The position numbers and the translations under genes are program-made. DNA of 64,000 nt from Rhodococcoides corynebacterioides. Its GTDB lineage: Bacteria > Actinomycetota > Actinomycetes > Mycobacteriales > Mycobacteriaceae. This document shows positions 1-9,032 of the stretch, piece after piece (the first letter of the stretch is position 1; each line of letters starts with the position of its first letter). The notes beneath the pieces were generated by a model. The model had not been told where the DNA came from. It did no database searches and saw only the letters and a program-made list of their open reading frames with translations. The stretch covers positions 372,001 to 436,000 of the forward strand of contig NZ_JABUBU010000001.1 in NCBI RefSeq assembly GCF_019834675.1. Direction: 5' to 3'.

Positions 1-180
1 ATCACCGCCGGCATCTTCGAGGCGCTCGGCGCCCGGGCCACGGCGTCGAGCCACGGATTCGACCGGTTCTGGCGGAACGTGCGGACACACACGCTGCACG
101 ACCCGGTCTTCTACAAGCGGCGGGAAGTGGGCCGTCACGTCCTGACCGGTGAGCTGCCCACGCCCACTTGGTATTCCTGA
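1..180 (+). CDS. C-terminal end of an acyl-CoA dehydrogenase-fold flavin monooxygenase (SfnB/DszC-like), partial
   Basis: Only the last 59 codons are present; the gene is open at the left edge and stops at TGA 178-180. The tail carries the pattern RFWRNVRTHTLHDP followed by a Tyr-Lys pair, which is the closing helix of the acyl-CoA-dehydrogenase-fold flavin monooxygenases used in sulfur scavenging (SfnB, DszC relatives). Forty-one bases separate it from sfnG, so the two are probably co-transcribed, as in other sulfone-utilisation loci. Which member of the group it is cannot be decided from the tail; the sulfur role is inferred from the neighbour. Confidence 0.75.
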   Translation: MTAGIFEALGARATASSHGFDRFWRNVRTHTLHDPVFYKRREVGRHVLTGELPTPTWYS

Positions 181-221
181 CCGCCTGCCCCGACCTGCCA
201 CCACCGAGAAGAACGAGAGAC

Positions 222-1346
222 ATGAGCACCGAGAAGATCGCCGACGCCGTGAAGTTCGCGTACTGGGTCCCCAACGTCAGTGGGGGACTGGTCACCAGCG
301 ACATCGAGCAGCGCACCAGCTGGGAGTACGAGTACAACAAGAAGCTGGCGCAGACCGCGGAGAACAACGGGTTCGAGTACGCGCTCAGCCAGGTGCGATA
401 CGAGGCCAGCTACGGCGCCGAGTACCAGCACGAGTCGACCAGCTTCAGCCTCGCCCTGCTGCTGGCCACCGAACGGCTGAAAGTCATTGCGGCCGTGCAC
501 CCCGGCCTGTGGCAGCCGGGGGTGCTGGCCAAGCTCGGCGCGACGGCGGATCACCTGTCGAACGGGCGGTTCGCGGTGAACGTCGTCAGCGGCTGGTTCA
601 AGGACGAGTTCACTCACCTCGGTGAGCCGTGGCTCGAACACGACGAGCGGTACCGCCGCAGCGCCGAGTTCCTGCAGGTGCTGCGCAAGATCTGGACGGA
701 GGACGACGTCGACTTCCGGGGCGACTTCTACCGGATCCACGACTTCACGCTGAAGCCGAAGCCGCTGAACACCCCCGAACGCCCCAACCCCGAGCTGTTC
801 CAGGGCGGGAACTCCACGGCCGCACGGCAGAACGCGGGTCGCTACGCCGACTGGTACTTCTCCAACGGCAAGGACTTCGACGGCATCACCGAGCAGATCG
901 ACGACGTGCGCGAGGTGGCCCGAGCCCACGACCGTGAGGTGAAGTTCGGCCTCAACGGGTTCGTCATCGCCCGCGACTCCGAGAAGGAAGCCCGCGACGT
1001 GCTGCGCGAGATCGTGGCGAAGGCCAACCGCCCCGCAGTGGAGGGTTTCCGCGGCGCCGTGCAGCAGGCGGGCAACTCCACCGGGGACAAGAAGGGCATG
1101 TGGGCGGACTCGTCCTTCGAGGACCTCGTGCAGTACAACGACGGGTTCAAGACCCAGCTGATCGGGACGCCCGAGCAGGTCGCCGAGCGGATCGTCGACT
1201 ACCGCGACCGCGGTGTGGACCTGATCCTGAGTGGGTTCCTGCATTTCCAGGAGGAGATCGAGTACTTCGGAGCCAAGGTGTTGCCGCTGGTCAGGGAGAT
1301 CGAGGCATCGCGGTCGAGTGATCGGGACCGGATCGGCGCCGCCTGA
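222..1346 (+). CDS. sfnG: FMNH2-dependent dimethyl sulfone monooxygenase SfnG
   Basis: A 374-residue luciferase-like monooxygenase. The start is ATG 222 (MSTEKIADAVKFAYWVPN) after an AGA-rich ribosome site; an in-frame GTG at 168 would overlap the upstream gene and adds an unrelated sequence. The first strand FAYWVPNVSGG, the NVVSGWFKDEF segment and the GxPEQVAERI motif near the C-terminus are characteristic of the SfnG branch rather than of alkanesulfonate monooxygenase SsuD. SfnG splits dimethyl sulfone to methanesulfinate, using reduced FMN from a separate reductase, to supply sulfur. No reductase or SfnR-type regulator lies inside the window. In M. tuberculosis a different luciferase-family gene (Rv0953c) sits next to the downstream block. 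Confidence 0.87.
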   Translation: MSTEKIADAVKFAYWVPNVSGGLVTSDIEQRTSWEYEYNKKLAQTAENNGFEYALSQVRYEASYGAEYQHESTSFSLALLLATERLKVIAAVHPGLWQPGVLAKLGATADHLSNGRFAVNVVSGWFKDEFTHLGEPWLEHDERYRRSAEFLQVLRKIWTEDDVDFRGDFYRIHDFTLKPKPLNTPERPNPELFQGGNSTAARQNAGRYADWYFSNGKDFDGITEQIDDVREVARAHDREVKFGLNGFVIARDSEKEARDVLREIVAKANRPAVEGFRGAVQQAGNSTGDKKGMWADSSFEDLVQYNDGFKTQLIGTPEQVAERIVDYRDRGVDLILSGFLHFQEEIEYFGAKVLPLVREIEASRSSDRDRIGAA

Positions 1347-1428
1347 CCCCCATCCGAATGTTCCGTAGGGTGGCAGGCGAGATTTCCCCGACCACGGGGC
1401 CGCCCCACGAACAGGAGGACGAACTCGG

Positions 1429-2610
1429 ATGAGTGTTTCGCCAGGAGAGTCGGACCGCCGACCGGGGGACGAGCCGAGCGGTTCGGCCCACCCGCCGATC
1501 GGAGCCGAGCCGACGGTGTCGGTGCCCACGGCGTCGGTGCCCACGGCGTCGGTGCCGGCTGCGTCGGCGCCCGGCGGGGATCCGGGCCGACACGGCCACA
1601 CGGACACCGGAGCGCCCTCGTCGTCCGAGCGCCACGACAGCGAGAGCGACACCGACGACGCGACCACGACGGCCGAGAAGAAGGCCGCTGCGCTGCGTTC
1701 CGTCCGTCGGATCGCGTCCTTCGTGGTGCTTGGTACCGGCGTGCTCGCGTTCGTGCTCGGCCTGGCTGCGCGCTTCACGCTCGAGGGCCAGTCGACCAAC
1801 TTCTTCGAGCAGGGCGGGGGTGACTCGACGTCCGTCGCGCTGTTCCTCGCCGCGGCGGTCGTGGTGGGTCTGTCGCTGCTGCCGAAGCAGGTGGCGCCCT
1901 GGCCGGTCGTCGCCGGTCTGTCGGTCGCCGGGGTGTTCACGCTGGTCTTCCAGCTGTTCAACGCCGGGTCGATCGTGACCCCGTTCGAGACCGTCCAGGT
2001 CGGGGTCGGCATCGGCGCGATTCTCGTGCTGATCCTCGGCCTCGTGCAGGCCGCCTCCGCGGTCGCGCTGGTGCTGCTCGACGCGGGGGTCGTGAGTCTG
2101 CCGGAGAAGCGTCCCGCGAAGCAGAACCCGTTCGGCGGCGGTTCGACGTTCGACCAACAGCAGGGTTTTGGGTCGCAGCAGGGTTACGGCCAGCCGCAGG
2201 GGTACGGCCAGCCCCAGGCCTACAACCAGCCGCAGGGTTACGGCCAGCCGCAGGGGTACGGCCAGCCCCAGGGCTACGGGCAGCCCCAGGGCTACAACCA
2301 GCCGCAGGGTTACGGCCAGCCGCAGGGTTACGGCCAGCCGCAGGGCTACAACCAGCCGCAGGGCTACAACCAGCCGCAGGGCTACGGCCAGCAGGGGTAC
2401 GCCCGCCCGAGCTACGGACAGCCGGGCTACGGCCAGCCGGGCTACGGCCAGCCGGGCTACGGGCAACAGGGTTACGGCCAGCCGGACCACGGGCAGCAGG
2501 GCTACACCCCGTCGCCGCAGCCGGACTCGGGTGCGTCCGGTCCCGACGCGGGGTCGTCGGCCGACACCACCCGCGCGTTCGATCCGGTCGAGGACCGCGA
2601 CCGCGGCTGA
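1429..2610 (+). CDS. 34-kDa-antigen-like membrane protein (Rv0954/DUF5336 family) with Gly-Tyr-Gln-Pro tail
   Basis: This 393-residue protein has three parts. Residues 1-90 are an acidic, Thr/Ser/Pro-rich cytoplasmic-type region. Four hydrophobic helices follow at about 92-112, 133-150, 157-176 and 186-215. A low-complexity tail at about 243-375 consists of repeated GYGQPQ and YNQPQ units. The architecture and the following perM-purN-purH order match Rv0954 of M. tuberculosis, a membrane protein linked to the cell-division machinery. The start is ATG 1429 after the ribosome site AGGAGG at 1411-1416, with slightly long spacing. A 15-base unit is repeated near 1516-1560 within the acidic part. 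Confidence 0.8.
   Translation: MSVSPGESDRRPGDEPSGSAHPPIGAEPTVSVPTASVPTASVPAASAPGGDPGRHGHTDTGAPSSSERHDSESDTDDATTTAEKKAAALRSVRRIASFVVLGTGVLAFVLGLAARFTLEGQSTNFFEQGGGDSTSVALFLAAAVVVGLSLLPKQVAPWPVVAGLSVAGVFTLVFQLFNAGSIVTPFETVQVGVGIGAILVLILGLVQAASAVALVLLDAGVVSLPEKRPAKQNPFGGGSTFDQQQGFGSQQGYGQPQGYGQPQAYNQPQGYGQPQGYGQPQGYGQPQGYNQPQGYGQPQGYGQPQGYNQPQGYNQPQGYGQQGYARPSYGQPGYGQPGYGQPGYGQQGYGQPDHGQQGYTPSPQPDSGASGPDAGSSADTTRAFDPVEDRDRG
2165..2515 (+). repeat. In-frame tandem repeat encoding Gly-Tyr-Gln-Pro units
   Basis: About 350 bases of imperfect 12- to 18-base units (variants of cagccgcagggctacggc) encode the C-terminal GYGQPQ/YNQPQ tail of the 34-kDa-antigen-like protein. Unit number probably varies between strains through slippage. 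Units are contiguous, codon-phased and lack unique spacers, so this is not a CRISPR array. Confidence 0.9.
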
Positions 2611-2682
2611 CGCGGGCCGAGACCGTTCACCGACGGCGCGCCTGGACCACCCGGGCCGCCGTCGGTGGGATTCTGAGCGGCG

Positions 2683-4104
2683 ATGACTTCGCTACTCGAT
2701 CGTGACGCCGCTGCGCGGACCCGTCTGATGCCGACGCCCGACGAGGCTCGCCTGCTCCTGGGAGTCGCCTTCCGGCCGTCGGGCGTGCTGTTGGCCGTGG
2801 TGTCGGTCGTCGTGGTGCTGACGCTCGTTCTGGCGGGCAGCGATCTGACGGGCACGTTCGGCGCGCTCGCCGGGACGTGGCTCGCTGTTCATCAGGTGCC
2901 GCTGGGTATCGCGGGCGCCACGCTGTCGTTGCTGCCGATCCTGCCCACGCTGTTGTTGGTCCGCGGAGTGGCGCGTCAGGTGGCGCGCGCGGTAACGCCG
3001 TCGTCGACCCGTCGTGACGTGGTATGGGTGATCGTCGCGGCGCTAAGCGGGCCGCTCGCGATGGCCGTGGTGATGCTGGCGATGATCGGCGACGCGTCGA
3101 CCGTCATCGCGATGAGTACGCCCGGATTCTTCGCCACCGTCGGGTGGGTGCTGGCGGTGCACGGGCTCGGCGCGGCCATCGGCTGCGTGCGGGGAACGTG
3201 GCCGACGCCGATCCATCGCACCGTCGTTCCGTCCTGGGCGCTGGCGGCGGCCGGTCCCGCTGCGCGCGCCGGCGCTGTTCTGGTGGCGGGCGGCGCGGTG
3301 GTGGTCGTGGGGTCGCTGGCGATGTCGATGTCGACCATGGGCGCGCTGCTCGAGTCCGGCGGTGGGGTCGGGGGCGCGCTCGGGTTGACCGCCCTGTCCG
3401 CCTTGTATCTGCCGAACGTCGTGGTGGCGGCGTCGGCCGTGGTGACGGGCGCGACGGCCGCTGCCGGCGCCGCGTCGGTCAGCGTGTTCGAGACCACGGG
3501 CGGCGAGCTGCCCGCGGTGCCCGTCCTGGCCGCGCTCCCCGAGTCCTCCGCGCAGATCTGGTGGCCGGTTCTCCTGGTGGTGCCGGCTGCGGCGGCCTTC
3601 GTGCTCGGGCGTTCCGCCGCGCGCGCGACCGCGACGCTCCCGGATGCGGTGCGGGCGGCGTCGTTGGCTGCGGTTCTGGTCTCGCTGGGGTGCGTGGTGG
3701 TGGCGGCGGTGTCCGGCGGCACCATCGGGACCTTCGGACGCTTCGGCGCCGACGTCGCCCTGTTCGGGGTCACGGCGTTCACCTGGTGCCTCGTGGTGGG
3801 GGTCGTCGTCGCGGGCGTCGCGGCGTACCTGCTGCGTCGTCACGACGTGCACGGGTGGGACGAGCACGACGCCGTGATCGACGACACCGTGAACGACGAC
3901 ACCGAGAACGACGACACCGACAACGACCACACCGAGAAGCACGACGCGCCCGCCGCCCTCCCCGCCGGGGCCGGCGACGCGGCCGACGAGCCGACCCCGA
4001 CGCAGTCGGACGCCGAGGTCGTCGATGCCGAGGTGGTCGACGCCGAGGTCGTCGACGCCGAGGTGGTCGACCTCCCCGACGAGCCGGGAACGAAGGGCGT
4101 CTAG
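2683..4104 (+). CDS. perM: PerM-like integral membrane protein (DUF6350), cell-division/persistence factor
   Basis: A 473-residue polytopic protein with roughly ten hydrophobic helices between residues 25 and 390, followed by a highly acidic tail. The tail contains Asn-Asp-Asp-Thr repeats and then a run of Asp-Ala-Glu-Val-Val units. Position between the Rv0954-like gene and purN identifies it as the Rv0955/PerM orthologue; PerM is reported in mycobacteria to support division by stabilising the divisome protein FtsB. The start is ATG 2683. The acidic repeat tail overlaps the possible upstream reading frame of purN. I cannot tell whether that tail is functional or simply slippage-prone DNA. Confidence 0.8.
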   Translation: MTSLLDRDAAARTRLMPTPDEARLLLGVAFRPSGVLLAVVSVVVVLTLVLAGSDLTGTFGALAGTWLAVHQVPLGIAGATLSLLPILPTLLLVRGVARQVARAVTPSSTRRDVVWVIVAALSGPLAMAVVMLAMIGDASTVIAMSTPGFFATVGWVLAVHGLGAAIGCVRGTWPTPIHRTVVPSWALAAAGPAARAGAVLVAGGAVVVVGSLAMSMSTMGALLESGGGVGGALGLTALSALYLPNVVVAASAVVTGATAAAGAASVSVFETTGGELPAVPVLAALPESSAQIWWPVLLVVPAAAAFVLGRSAARATATLPDAVRAASLAAVLVSLGCVVVAAVSGGTIGTFGRFGADVALFGVTAFTWCLVVGVVVAGVAAYLLRRHDVHGWDEHDAVIDDTVNDDTENDDTDNDHTEKHDAPAALPAGAGDAADEPTPTQSDAEVVDAEVVDAEVVDAEVVDLPDEPGTKGV

Positions 4105-4150
4105 GCTTCTCCTCGCCCCCGCCCGTCGTTCGAAGCCGAGGAGAAGCGCG

Positions 4151-4777
4151 CTGTCTGCTCCGCCCGCGACGTCCCCCCGAGCCCGCGCGGCTCGGGTGGT
4201 GGTGCTGGCGTCGGGAGCCGGTTCGCTGCTTCGTTCGCTGGTCGAGGCCGCGGCGGCCCCGGATTTCCCCGCCGACGTGGTCGGTGTCGTGGTGGATCGC
4301 GAGTGTCCCGCCGAGTCCGTGATCGGGGCGACGCGGGTGCGCCCGTGCGATCACGCCGACCGCGCCGAATGGGACCACGCGATCACCGCCGCCGTGGCGC
4401 AGTTCGATCCCGACTACGTCGTGAGCGCCGGGTTCATGCGCATCCTCGGTCCGCACTTCCTGGCCCGCTTCGGTGGTCGCGTGTTGAACACGCATCCGGC
4501 GCTGCTGCCGTCGTTTCCCGGGGCGTGCGCCGTGCGCGACGCGCTGGCCGCCGGGGTGCGGGTCAGCGGCACCACCGTGCACCTGGTGGACGAGGGTGTC
4601 GACACCGGGCCGATCCTGGCGCAGGAAGCCGTACCGGTGCTCGTGAGCGACGACGAGTCGTCGTTGCACGAGCGCATCAAGATCGTCGAGCGGCGTCTGT
4701 TGATCGACGTGGTCGCCGCCGTCGCCGCCCGCGGAGTCATCATCGATGGACGAAAGGCCCTGATTCCCAGTGACTAG
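4151..4777 (+). CDS. purN: Phosphoribosylglycinamide formyltransferase PurN, probable CTG start
   Basis: It transfers a formyl group from 10-formyl-tetrahydrofolate to GAR in purine synthesis. The first strand and loop [10 protein letters not shown], the folate-site segment [11 protein letters not shown], the catalytic region with the [12 protein letters not shown] motif and the VDTGPILAQ loop are all present. No ATG, GTG or TTG lies in a sensible place: the only upstream ATG (4025) adds an Arg/Ser-rich shadow of the perM repeats, and GTG 4196 would cut into the first beta strand. CTG 4151 has the strong ribosome site GAGGAGA at 4138-4144, six bases away, and gives a 208-residue protein. It overlaps purH by 8 bases. 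Confidence 0.93.
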   Translation: MSAPPATSPRARAARVVVLASGAGSLLRSLVEAAAAPDFPADVVGVVVDRECPAESVIGATRVRPCDHADRAEWDHAITAAVAQFDPDYVVSAGFMRILGPHFLARFGGRVLNTHPALLPSFPGACAVRDALAAGVRVSGTTVHLVDEGVDTGPILAQEAVPVLVSDDESSLHERIKIVERRLLIDVVAAVAARGVIIDGRKALIPSD

Positions 4778-6332
4778 CCCCGAGAACCGTAGAGCCGTCC
4801 GGCGCGCTCTGGTCAGCGTGTACGACAAGAGCGGCCTCGACGAGCTGGCCGCGGGCCTGCACGCTGCGGGCGTCGAGATCGTGTCCACCGGATCGACCGC
4901 CAAGCGCATCGCCGACGCCGGGGTGCCGGTGACGCCGGTCGAGGAACTGACCGGGTTCCCCGAGACCCTCGACGGTCGGGTCAAGACCCTCCACCCGCGG
5001 GTGCACGCGGGCATCCTCGCCGACACGCGTCGCGACGAGCACGTGGCGCAGCTCGAGGACCTGGGTGTCGCTGCGTTCGAGCTCGTGGTGGTGAACCTGT
5101 ATCCGTTCACCGACACCGTGGCGTCGGGTGCATCGGCGGACGAGTGCATCGAGCAGATCGACATCGGCGGACCGTCGATGGTGCGCGCTGCGGCGAAGAA
5201 CCATCCGTCGGTGGCCGTGGTGGTCGACCCCGCTCGGTACGACGACGTCCTCACCGCGGTGACGACGGGCGGCTTCACCCTGGAGCAGCGAATCCGATTG
5301 GCGGCGCAGGCTTATCAGCACACCGCGGCGTACGACGTCGCCGTCGCGTCGTGGATGACCGAGTACTCGGCCGCCGACGAGGCGTTCCCGGCGTTCACCG
5401 GAGCCACCTACCGGCGCGCCGCGGTCCTGCGGTACGGCGAGAACCCGCATCAGGGTGGGGCGCTGTACGTGGATGCGACGTCGGGGTCCGGCATCGCGCG
5501 GGCCGAGCAGGTGCACGGCAAGGAGATGTCGTACAACAACTACACCGACGGTGACGCCGCGTGGCGCGCCGCGTTCGATCACGACGTGCCCGCGGTGGCG
5601 ATCATCAAGCACGCCAACCCCTGTGGCATCGCCGTGTCGCGGAGCGGCTCGATCGCCGAGGCGCACCGCAACGCGCACGCCTGCGATCCGGTGAGCGCGT
5701 ACGGCGGCGTCATCGCCGCCAACCGCGAGGTCACCGTCGAGATGGCCGAGCAGGTCGCCGAGATCTTCACCGAGGTCATCATCGCGCCGTCCTACGCCGA
5801 CGGGGCGCTTCCGGTTCTGCAGCGCAAGAAGAACATTCGCGTGTTGATCGCCGAGCCGCCGGCCGCCGTTCCGGAGATCCGGCAGATCTCGGGCGGACTG
5901 CTGGTGCAGGACCGCGACCTCCTCGACGCCGACGGCGACGACCCGTCGGGCTGGACTCTCGCCGTCGGCGACGCTGCCGACGAGGCGCAGCTGGCGGATC
6001 TGCAGTTCGCCTGGCGTGCGTGCCGTGCGGTCAAGTCCAATGCGATCCTCCTCGCCTCGGACGGAGCGTCCGTCGGTGTCGGGATGGGCCAGGTCAACCG
6101 GGTCGATTCCGCGGAACTCGCCGTCCGCCGGGCCGGTGACCGTGCTCGCGGCGCCGTTGCTGCCTCCGATGCGTTCTTCCCGTTCCCCGACGGCTTTCAG
6201 ATCCTCGCTGCCGCCGGCGTCACCGCCGTGGTGCAGCCGGGCGGGTCCATCCGTGACGACGAGGTGATCGCCGCTGCGCGTGATGCGGGCGTGACGATGT
6301 ACCTCACCGGCTCCCGCCACTTCGCGCACTAG
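4770..6332 (+). CDS. purH: Bifunctional AICAR formyltransferase / IMP cyclohydrolase PurH
   Basis: This 520-residue enzyme makes the last two steps to IMP. Residues 1-150 are the cyclohydrolase (MGS-like) domain, with [42 protein letters not shown] and the NLYPF motif. The remainder is the AICAR transformylase domain, including the KHANPCGIA motif with its catalytic Lys-His pair, [20 protein letters not shown] and a C-terminal TGSRHFAH. The start is GTG 4770, inside the end of purN, so translation is probably coupled. Length is normal for the family. Confidence 0.98.
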   Translation: MTSPENRRAVRRALVSVYDKSGLDELAAGLHAAGVEIVSTGSTAKRIADAGVPVTPVEELTGFPETLDGRVKTLHPRVHAGILADTRRDEHVAQLEDLGVAAFELVVVNLYPFTDTVASGASADECIEQIDIGGPSMVRAAAKNHPSVAVVVDPARYDDVLTAVTTGGFTLEQRIRLAAQAYQHTAAYDVAVASWMTEYSAADEAFPAFTGATYRRAAVLRYGENPHQGGALYVDATSGSGIARAEQVHGKEMSYNNYTDGDAAWRAAFDHDVPAVAIIKHANPCGIAVSRSGSIAEAHRNAHACDPVSAYGGVIAANREVTVEMAEQVAEIFTEVIIAPSYADGALPVLQRKKNIRVLIAEPPAAVPEIRQISGGLLVQDRDLLDADGDDPSGWTLAVGDAADEAQLADLQFAWRACRAVKSNAILLASDGASVGVGMGQVNRVDSAELAVRRAGDRARGAVAASDAFFPFPDGFQILAAAGVTAVVQPGGSIRDDEVIAAARDAGVTMYLTGSRHFAH

Positions 6333-6338
6333 CCGACG

Positions 6339-6377
6339 CCCGTTCCGACGCGCCGAGTGCAGGCGCGTCAGAACGGG
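6339..6377. terminator. Bidirectional terminator between purH and the convergent HNH gene
   Basis: CCCGTTC-C-GACGCGCC pairs with GGCGCGTC-A-GAACGGG around a 7-base loop: fifteen pairs with one C/A mismatch. It begins 6 bases after the purH stop and includes the last codons of the convergent HNH gene. There is no long U tract, as is usual in these actinobacteria. Confidence 0.75.
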
Positions 6378-8359
6378 GGTGGTGTGTCCTCCGCCCGCGG
6401 TGGGGCGACGCCGTTGAGGGCGTTGCGGAGTCGGTTGCGGTTGCGTTCCTGCCGTCGGCGGGCGTGTTTCTGCTCGGTGCGTGGGGCGGGGCGAGTGGGT
6501 TCGGGTTCCGGTGGGTGGTTCTTGCCGGTGGCGGGTGGGTCGCCGAAGACGATCATGTCCAGGCCGGGGTGGGTGTCGAACCCCGTGTAGGCGGGGCCTA
6601 GGACGGTGCGTCCCTCCGGGATGATGAACGTCCGGATGACCCGGCCGGGGTGGTCGGGGTCGGGGTACTGGTCGTCGACGAAGTCGCCGAACGTTTTCAG
6701 TAGGTGGTGGAAGCGGCATTTGGCGCCGAGCCCGCAGGCCGTGGTCTGACCTCCCCGCTCCGGGTTGCGGTGGTCGTATTCGGTGATGTGGTCGAGGTCG
6801 CCGTCCCAGGCGGCTCGGTTGCAGCCGGGCCAGGCGCAGTACCGGTCGCGGGTGCGGATGTAGGTGTTCAGGGCCGCGGACGGGCGGTAGGGGTCGGCGG
6901 GTTGGGTGGCCGGGAGTGGGGCGTCGGTGCCGTCGCCGAGGGGGCGGATCAGGGTGTCGGGGTCGGCGGCGAGGTCGCGGATGTGAGCCCCGGAGACGAT
7001 GCCGAGTCCGGCGATGTAGCCGACACCGTCCACCAGCTCCGGCGCGTGCCCGGACTCGGGACCGGCCTCGACCGCAACGGCGTCGACAGAAGCGCCCTCG
7101 ACGGTCGAGACCGCCTCGGCTGCAACGTCCGCGGCCGCCGCGTCGTCGGTCGAGATCGTCTCGGCGGCAACGGAATCGGCGGTAACGGCATCGGTCGGAG
7201 TCTCCTCGTCCACGACTTCATCGACTGCGACGTTGTCGTCCGAGACCGCCTCCGCCGTAACGGCATCGGCCGCGTTCTCCTCGCCGGCAGTGCCGTCGAC
7301 CGCGACCTCATCGACCGCGACCTCATCGACTGCGACCTCGGCGACGACCTGGTCTGCCGGAGCCGCGACCGCGGTCGTGTCGCCGTCCCGGGTCCGTGCA
7401 TGCGCTGCCGGCTCTGCCGCAGCCTCGGCAGCGGCGGGGGTGGTGGCGGCGGTTGCGGGTACGGGTCCGGCGAGGGTGGTGGTGTCGGTGACGACGTGAA
7501 TGACGATCCGTGCCGCGTTCGCCGCCACCTCATCCGCATCCACCGCCGCGAAGGTGCACTCCGGGCGTGCGCAGTCGCACCCGAACGGGGCGTGCTTGAC
7601 GAGTGCGAACAACGCATCCGACGCCCGCGCGGTCTTCGTGCGACTGTCGTGCTTACAGACTTGTGCGGCGAGGCGTTCGACGACACGAGCGACGATGGCA
7701 GCCTGTTCGGCGGACATCGTCGCCCCCACCGTCGCCATCCCGTCGAGTCCGGCCTCGGTGAAGAAGCACCGCCCCTTCAAGGCTTCGTCGCGGCGTTCGC
7801 GGACGGCGTCGGGGTCACGGCGGTAGACCATCTGATCGCACAGATCCCGCACTCGGGCTGTCGACCACGTCCCCGGCTTACGGAGGGCGGCGGCGATGTC
7901 GGCGTCCACCAGTCCCTGATACGGCCGGCCGTGGATGAGTTCGGTGCGGGAGACGATGGCGCGGATGAAATTGGCGGAGACGACCCCGTCGCGTAGGCAT
8001 TCCGCCACCCGGGGGAGTCGGTCACGCAGGGCGACGGCGTCGTCGAGGAGGCGTTCGGCGACGTACTGCGACACCGACAACGAGGTGGCGACGCGGGCGG
8101 CGCACTGGGCGAACGCATCGACCGCTCGCTCGTCGCGGTCTTCCTCCGGGACGACCAGTTCGGTGTGCAGGGCGGCGGCGTGCTGGTAGCGGCGCCATTC
8201 CAGGTAGGCCGCCCCCGCAGCCAGGTCGGCCAGGGCGTCGAGGTGCCCACCGACGGGCAGGTCGAACGAGGCGGACAGACCCATCGCAGCATGGTCACGC
8301 GAGGACCAGGCACCTCCCACCTGCGCATCCCCCACCGTTCCGACCCCCCGATCGCTCAT
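6368..8359 (-). CDS. 13E12-family DUF222/HNH endonuclease-domain protein with long acidic linker
   Basis: A 663-residue protein. Residues 1-290 are the helical DUF222 region. Residues of about 296-440 form an Ala/Asp/Glu/Val-rich linker with repeats such as VAVDEVAVDE. The C-terminal third carries the HNH domain (RDRYCAWPGCNRAAWDGDLDHITEYD, then CRFHHLLKT). The usual central Asn of the HNH motif is not obvious: Gly-Leu occupies the region before the CRFHH segment. The start is ATG 8359 (MSDRGVGTVGDAQ); upstream codons translate as unrelated sequence. The family is common and multi-copy in mycobacteria and rhodococci, and several M. tuberculosis members are SOS-induced. Biochemical role is unknown. 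Confidence 0.85.
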   Translation of the reverse strand: MSDRGVGTVGDAQVGGAWSSRDHAAMGLSASFDLPVGGHLDALADLAAGAAYLEWRRYQHAAALHTELVVPEEDRDERAVDAFAQCAARVATSLSVSQYVAERLLDDAVALRDRLPRVAECLRDGVVSANFIRAIVSRTELIHGRPYQGLVDADIAAALRKPGTWSTARVRDLCDQMVYRRDPDAVRERRDEALKGRCFFTEAGLDGMATVGATMSAEQAAIVARVVERLAAQVCKHDSRTKTARASDALFALVKHAPFGCDCARPECTFAAVDADEVAANAARIVIHVVTDTTTLAGPVPATAATTPAAAEAAAEPAAHARTRDGDTTAVAAPADQVVAEVAVDEVAVDEVAVDGTAGEENAADAVTAEAVSDDNVAVDEVVDEETPTDAVTADSVAAETISTDDAAAADVAAEAVSTVEGASVDAVAVEAGPESGHAPELVDGVGYIAGLGIVSGAHIRDLAADPDTLIRPLGDGTDAPLPATQPADPYRPSAALNTYIRTRDRYCAWPGCNRAAWDGDLDHITEYDHRNPERGGQTTACGLGAKCRFHHLLKTFGDFVDDQYPDPDHPGRVIRTFIIPEGRTVLGPAYTGFDTHPGLDMIVFGDPPATGKNHPPEPEPTRPAPRTEQKHARRRQERNRNRLRNALNGVAPPRAEDTPPPF
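7040..7475 (-). repeat. Low-complexity acidic linker-coding region in the HNH gene
   Basis: Repeated codon blocks for Val-Ala-Val-Asp-Glu and Asp-Ala-Val-Thr-Ala units make about 145 residues with almost no aromatic or basic residues. The segment separates the DUF222 and HNH parts and is absent or much shorter in the second HNH protein of this window (a short Glu/Asn/Gly-rich stretch there). Confidence 0.8.
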
Positions 8360-8378
8360 GTGTTCGATTGTATCGAAC
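8352..8378 (-). promoter_or_regulatory. Inverted repeat and degenerate LexA-like site at the HNH start
   Basis: GTTCGAT-TGT-ATCGAAC (8362-8378) is a perfect 7-base inverted repeat beginning 3 bases upstream of the ATG (8359-8357). Overlapping it, 8352-8367 reads on the minus strand TCGAACACATGAGCGA, which matches 10 of 12 positions of the mycobacterial SOS box TCGAAC-N4-GTTCGA. Overlap with the start codon is unusual for an operator, so this is a weaker site than the one before the second HNH gene. Confidence 0.4.
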
Positions 8379-8473
8379 CCCACCGACACGAACCAGCAAA
8401 CCGACCGGAAACCGAGACAGCGCCGAACAAATCCCTCGAGGGGACGCTCGGCACGCTGTGATAGGCCTCCACC

Positions 8474-8986
8474 ATGGACACGAGCAAGGGCCGGTGGTCT
8501 CGACGTGCACTGTGGCTCTCGGTCGCACTTCTCATCGCGACGGCGGTGTGGGCCGTCGCCACCACGGACGGTCCGGTGGCCCTGCGAGTCGACGCGTCGG
8601 GCGAGGTGACGCGCGTCGGATCCGTCTGGACGTTGGTGGGGGTGCTCGGCGGCATCGGTGGTGTGCTGGCTGCGACGTTCCTGGGGGCGCAACGGTTTCT
8701 GCCCCACCTCCCCGCGCGGCTGATCAACCTCCCGTCGGCCGAGGCGCATGCCTTCTGGACGGCGCCGGAGAACAGGAACGAGCTGCACCGACTGCTCGCC
8801 GAGGACCTCGAGTGGATCGGCGCGGCCACCCTGGTGCTGTTCTCCTGGTTGACGGCGGTCTGCGTCACGGCGGAGAATTCCGTGGCGGCATGGGCGCTCG
8901 TCGTTCCCGTGGTGGCGTACACGATCGCGGTCCTCGGCTACTCCGTTCACCTGATGCGCGGGGGCCGGTACCGCCCACGTTCCTGA
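8474..8986 (+). CDS. Small integral membrane protein, distantly DUF1648-like
   Basis: A 170-residue protein with four predicted transmembrane helices, at about 12-30, 48-66, 113-131 and 138-156. The segment VALRVDASGEVTRVGS after the first helix resembles the DUF1648 pattern in which an extracytoplasmic loop precedes a Gly-rich helix, but the match is weak. The start is ATG 8474. It is transcribed away from the HNH gene and shares a 114-base intergenic space with it. I do not recognise a function. Confidence 0.6.
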   Translation: MDTSKGRWSRRALWLSVALLIATAVWAVATTDGPVALRVDASGEVTRVGSVWTLVGVLGGIGGVLAATFLGAQRFLPHLPARLINLPSAEAHAFWTAPENRNELHRLLAEDLEWIGAATLVLFSWLTAVCVTAENSVAAWALVVPVVAYTIAVLGYSVHLMRGGRYRPRS

Positions 8987-9032
8987 GTCGAGGCGGGCTC
9001 GCACGGCGAACTGCTGTTCGAGCCCGCTGCAC

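Noticed and set aside
135..2012. Very long open frames on the strand opposite sfnG and the 34-kDa-antigen-like gene
   Set aside because: They are GC-rich shadows: composition is Arg/Ala/Pro/Gly/Val-biased, no domain is recognisable, and real genes occupy the plus strand. The same applies to many long antisense frames elsewhere.
2165..2515. Regularly spaced repeats resembling a CRISPR array
   Set aside because: Units are short, contiguous and in codon phase with the Gly-Tyr-Gln-Pro tail; there are no unique spacers and no cas genes.
4025..4150. ATG 4025 as the start of purN
   Set aside because: The extra 42 residues are an Arg/Ser/Pro-rich shadow of perM's acidic repeat, and the GAGG before it is part of that repeat.
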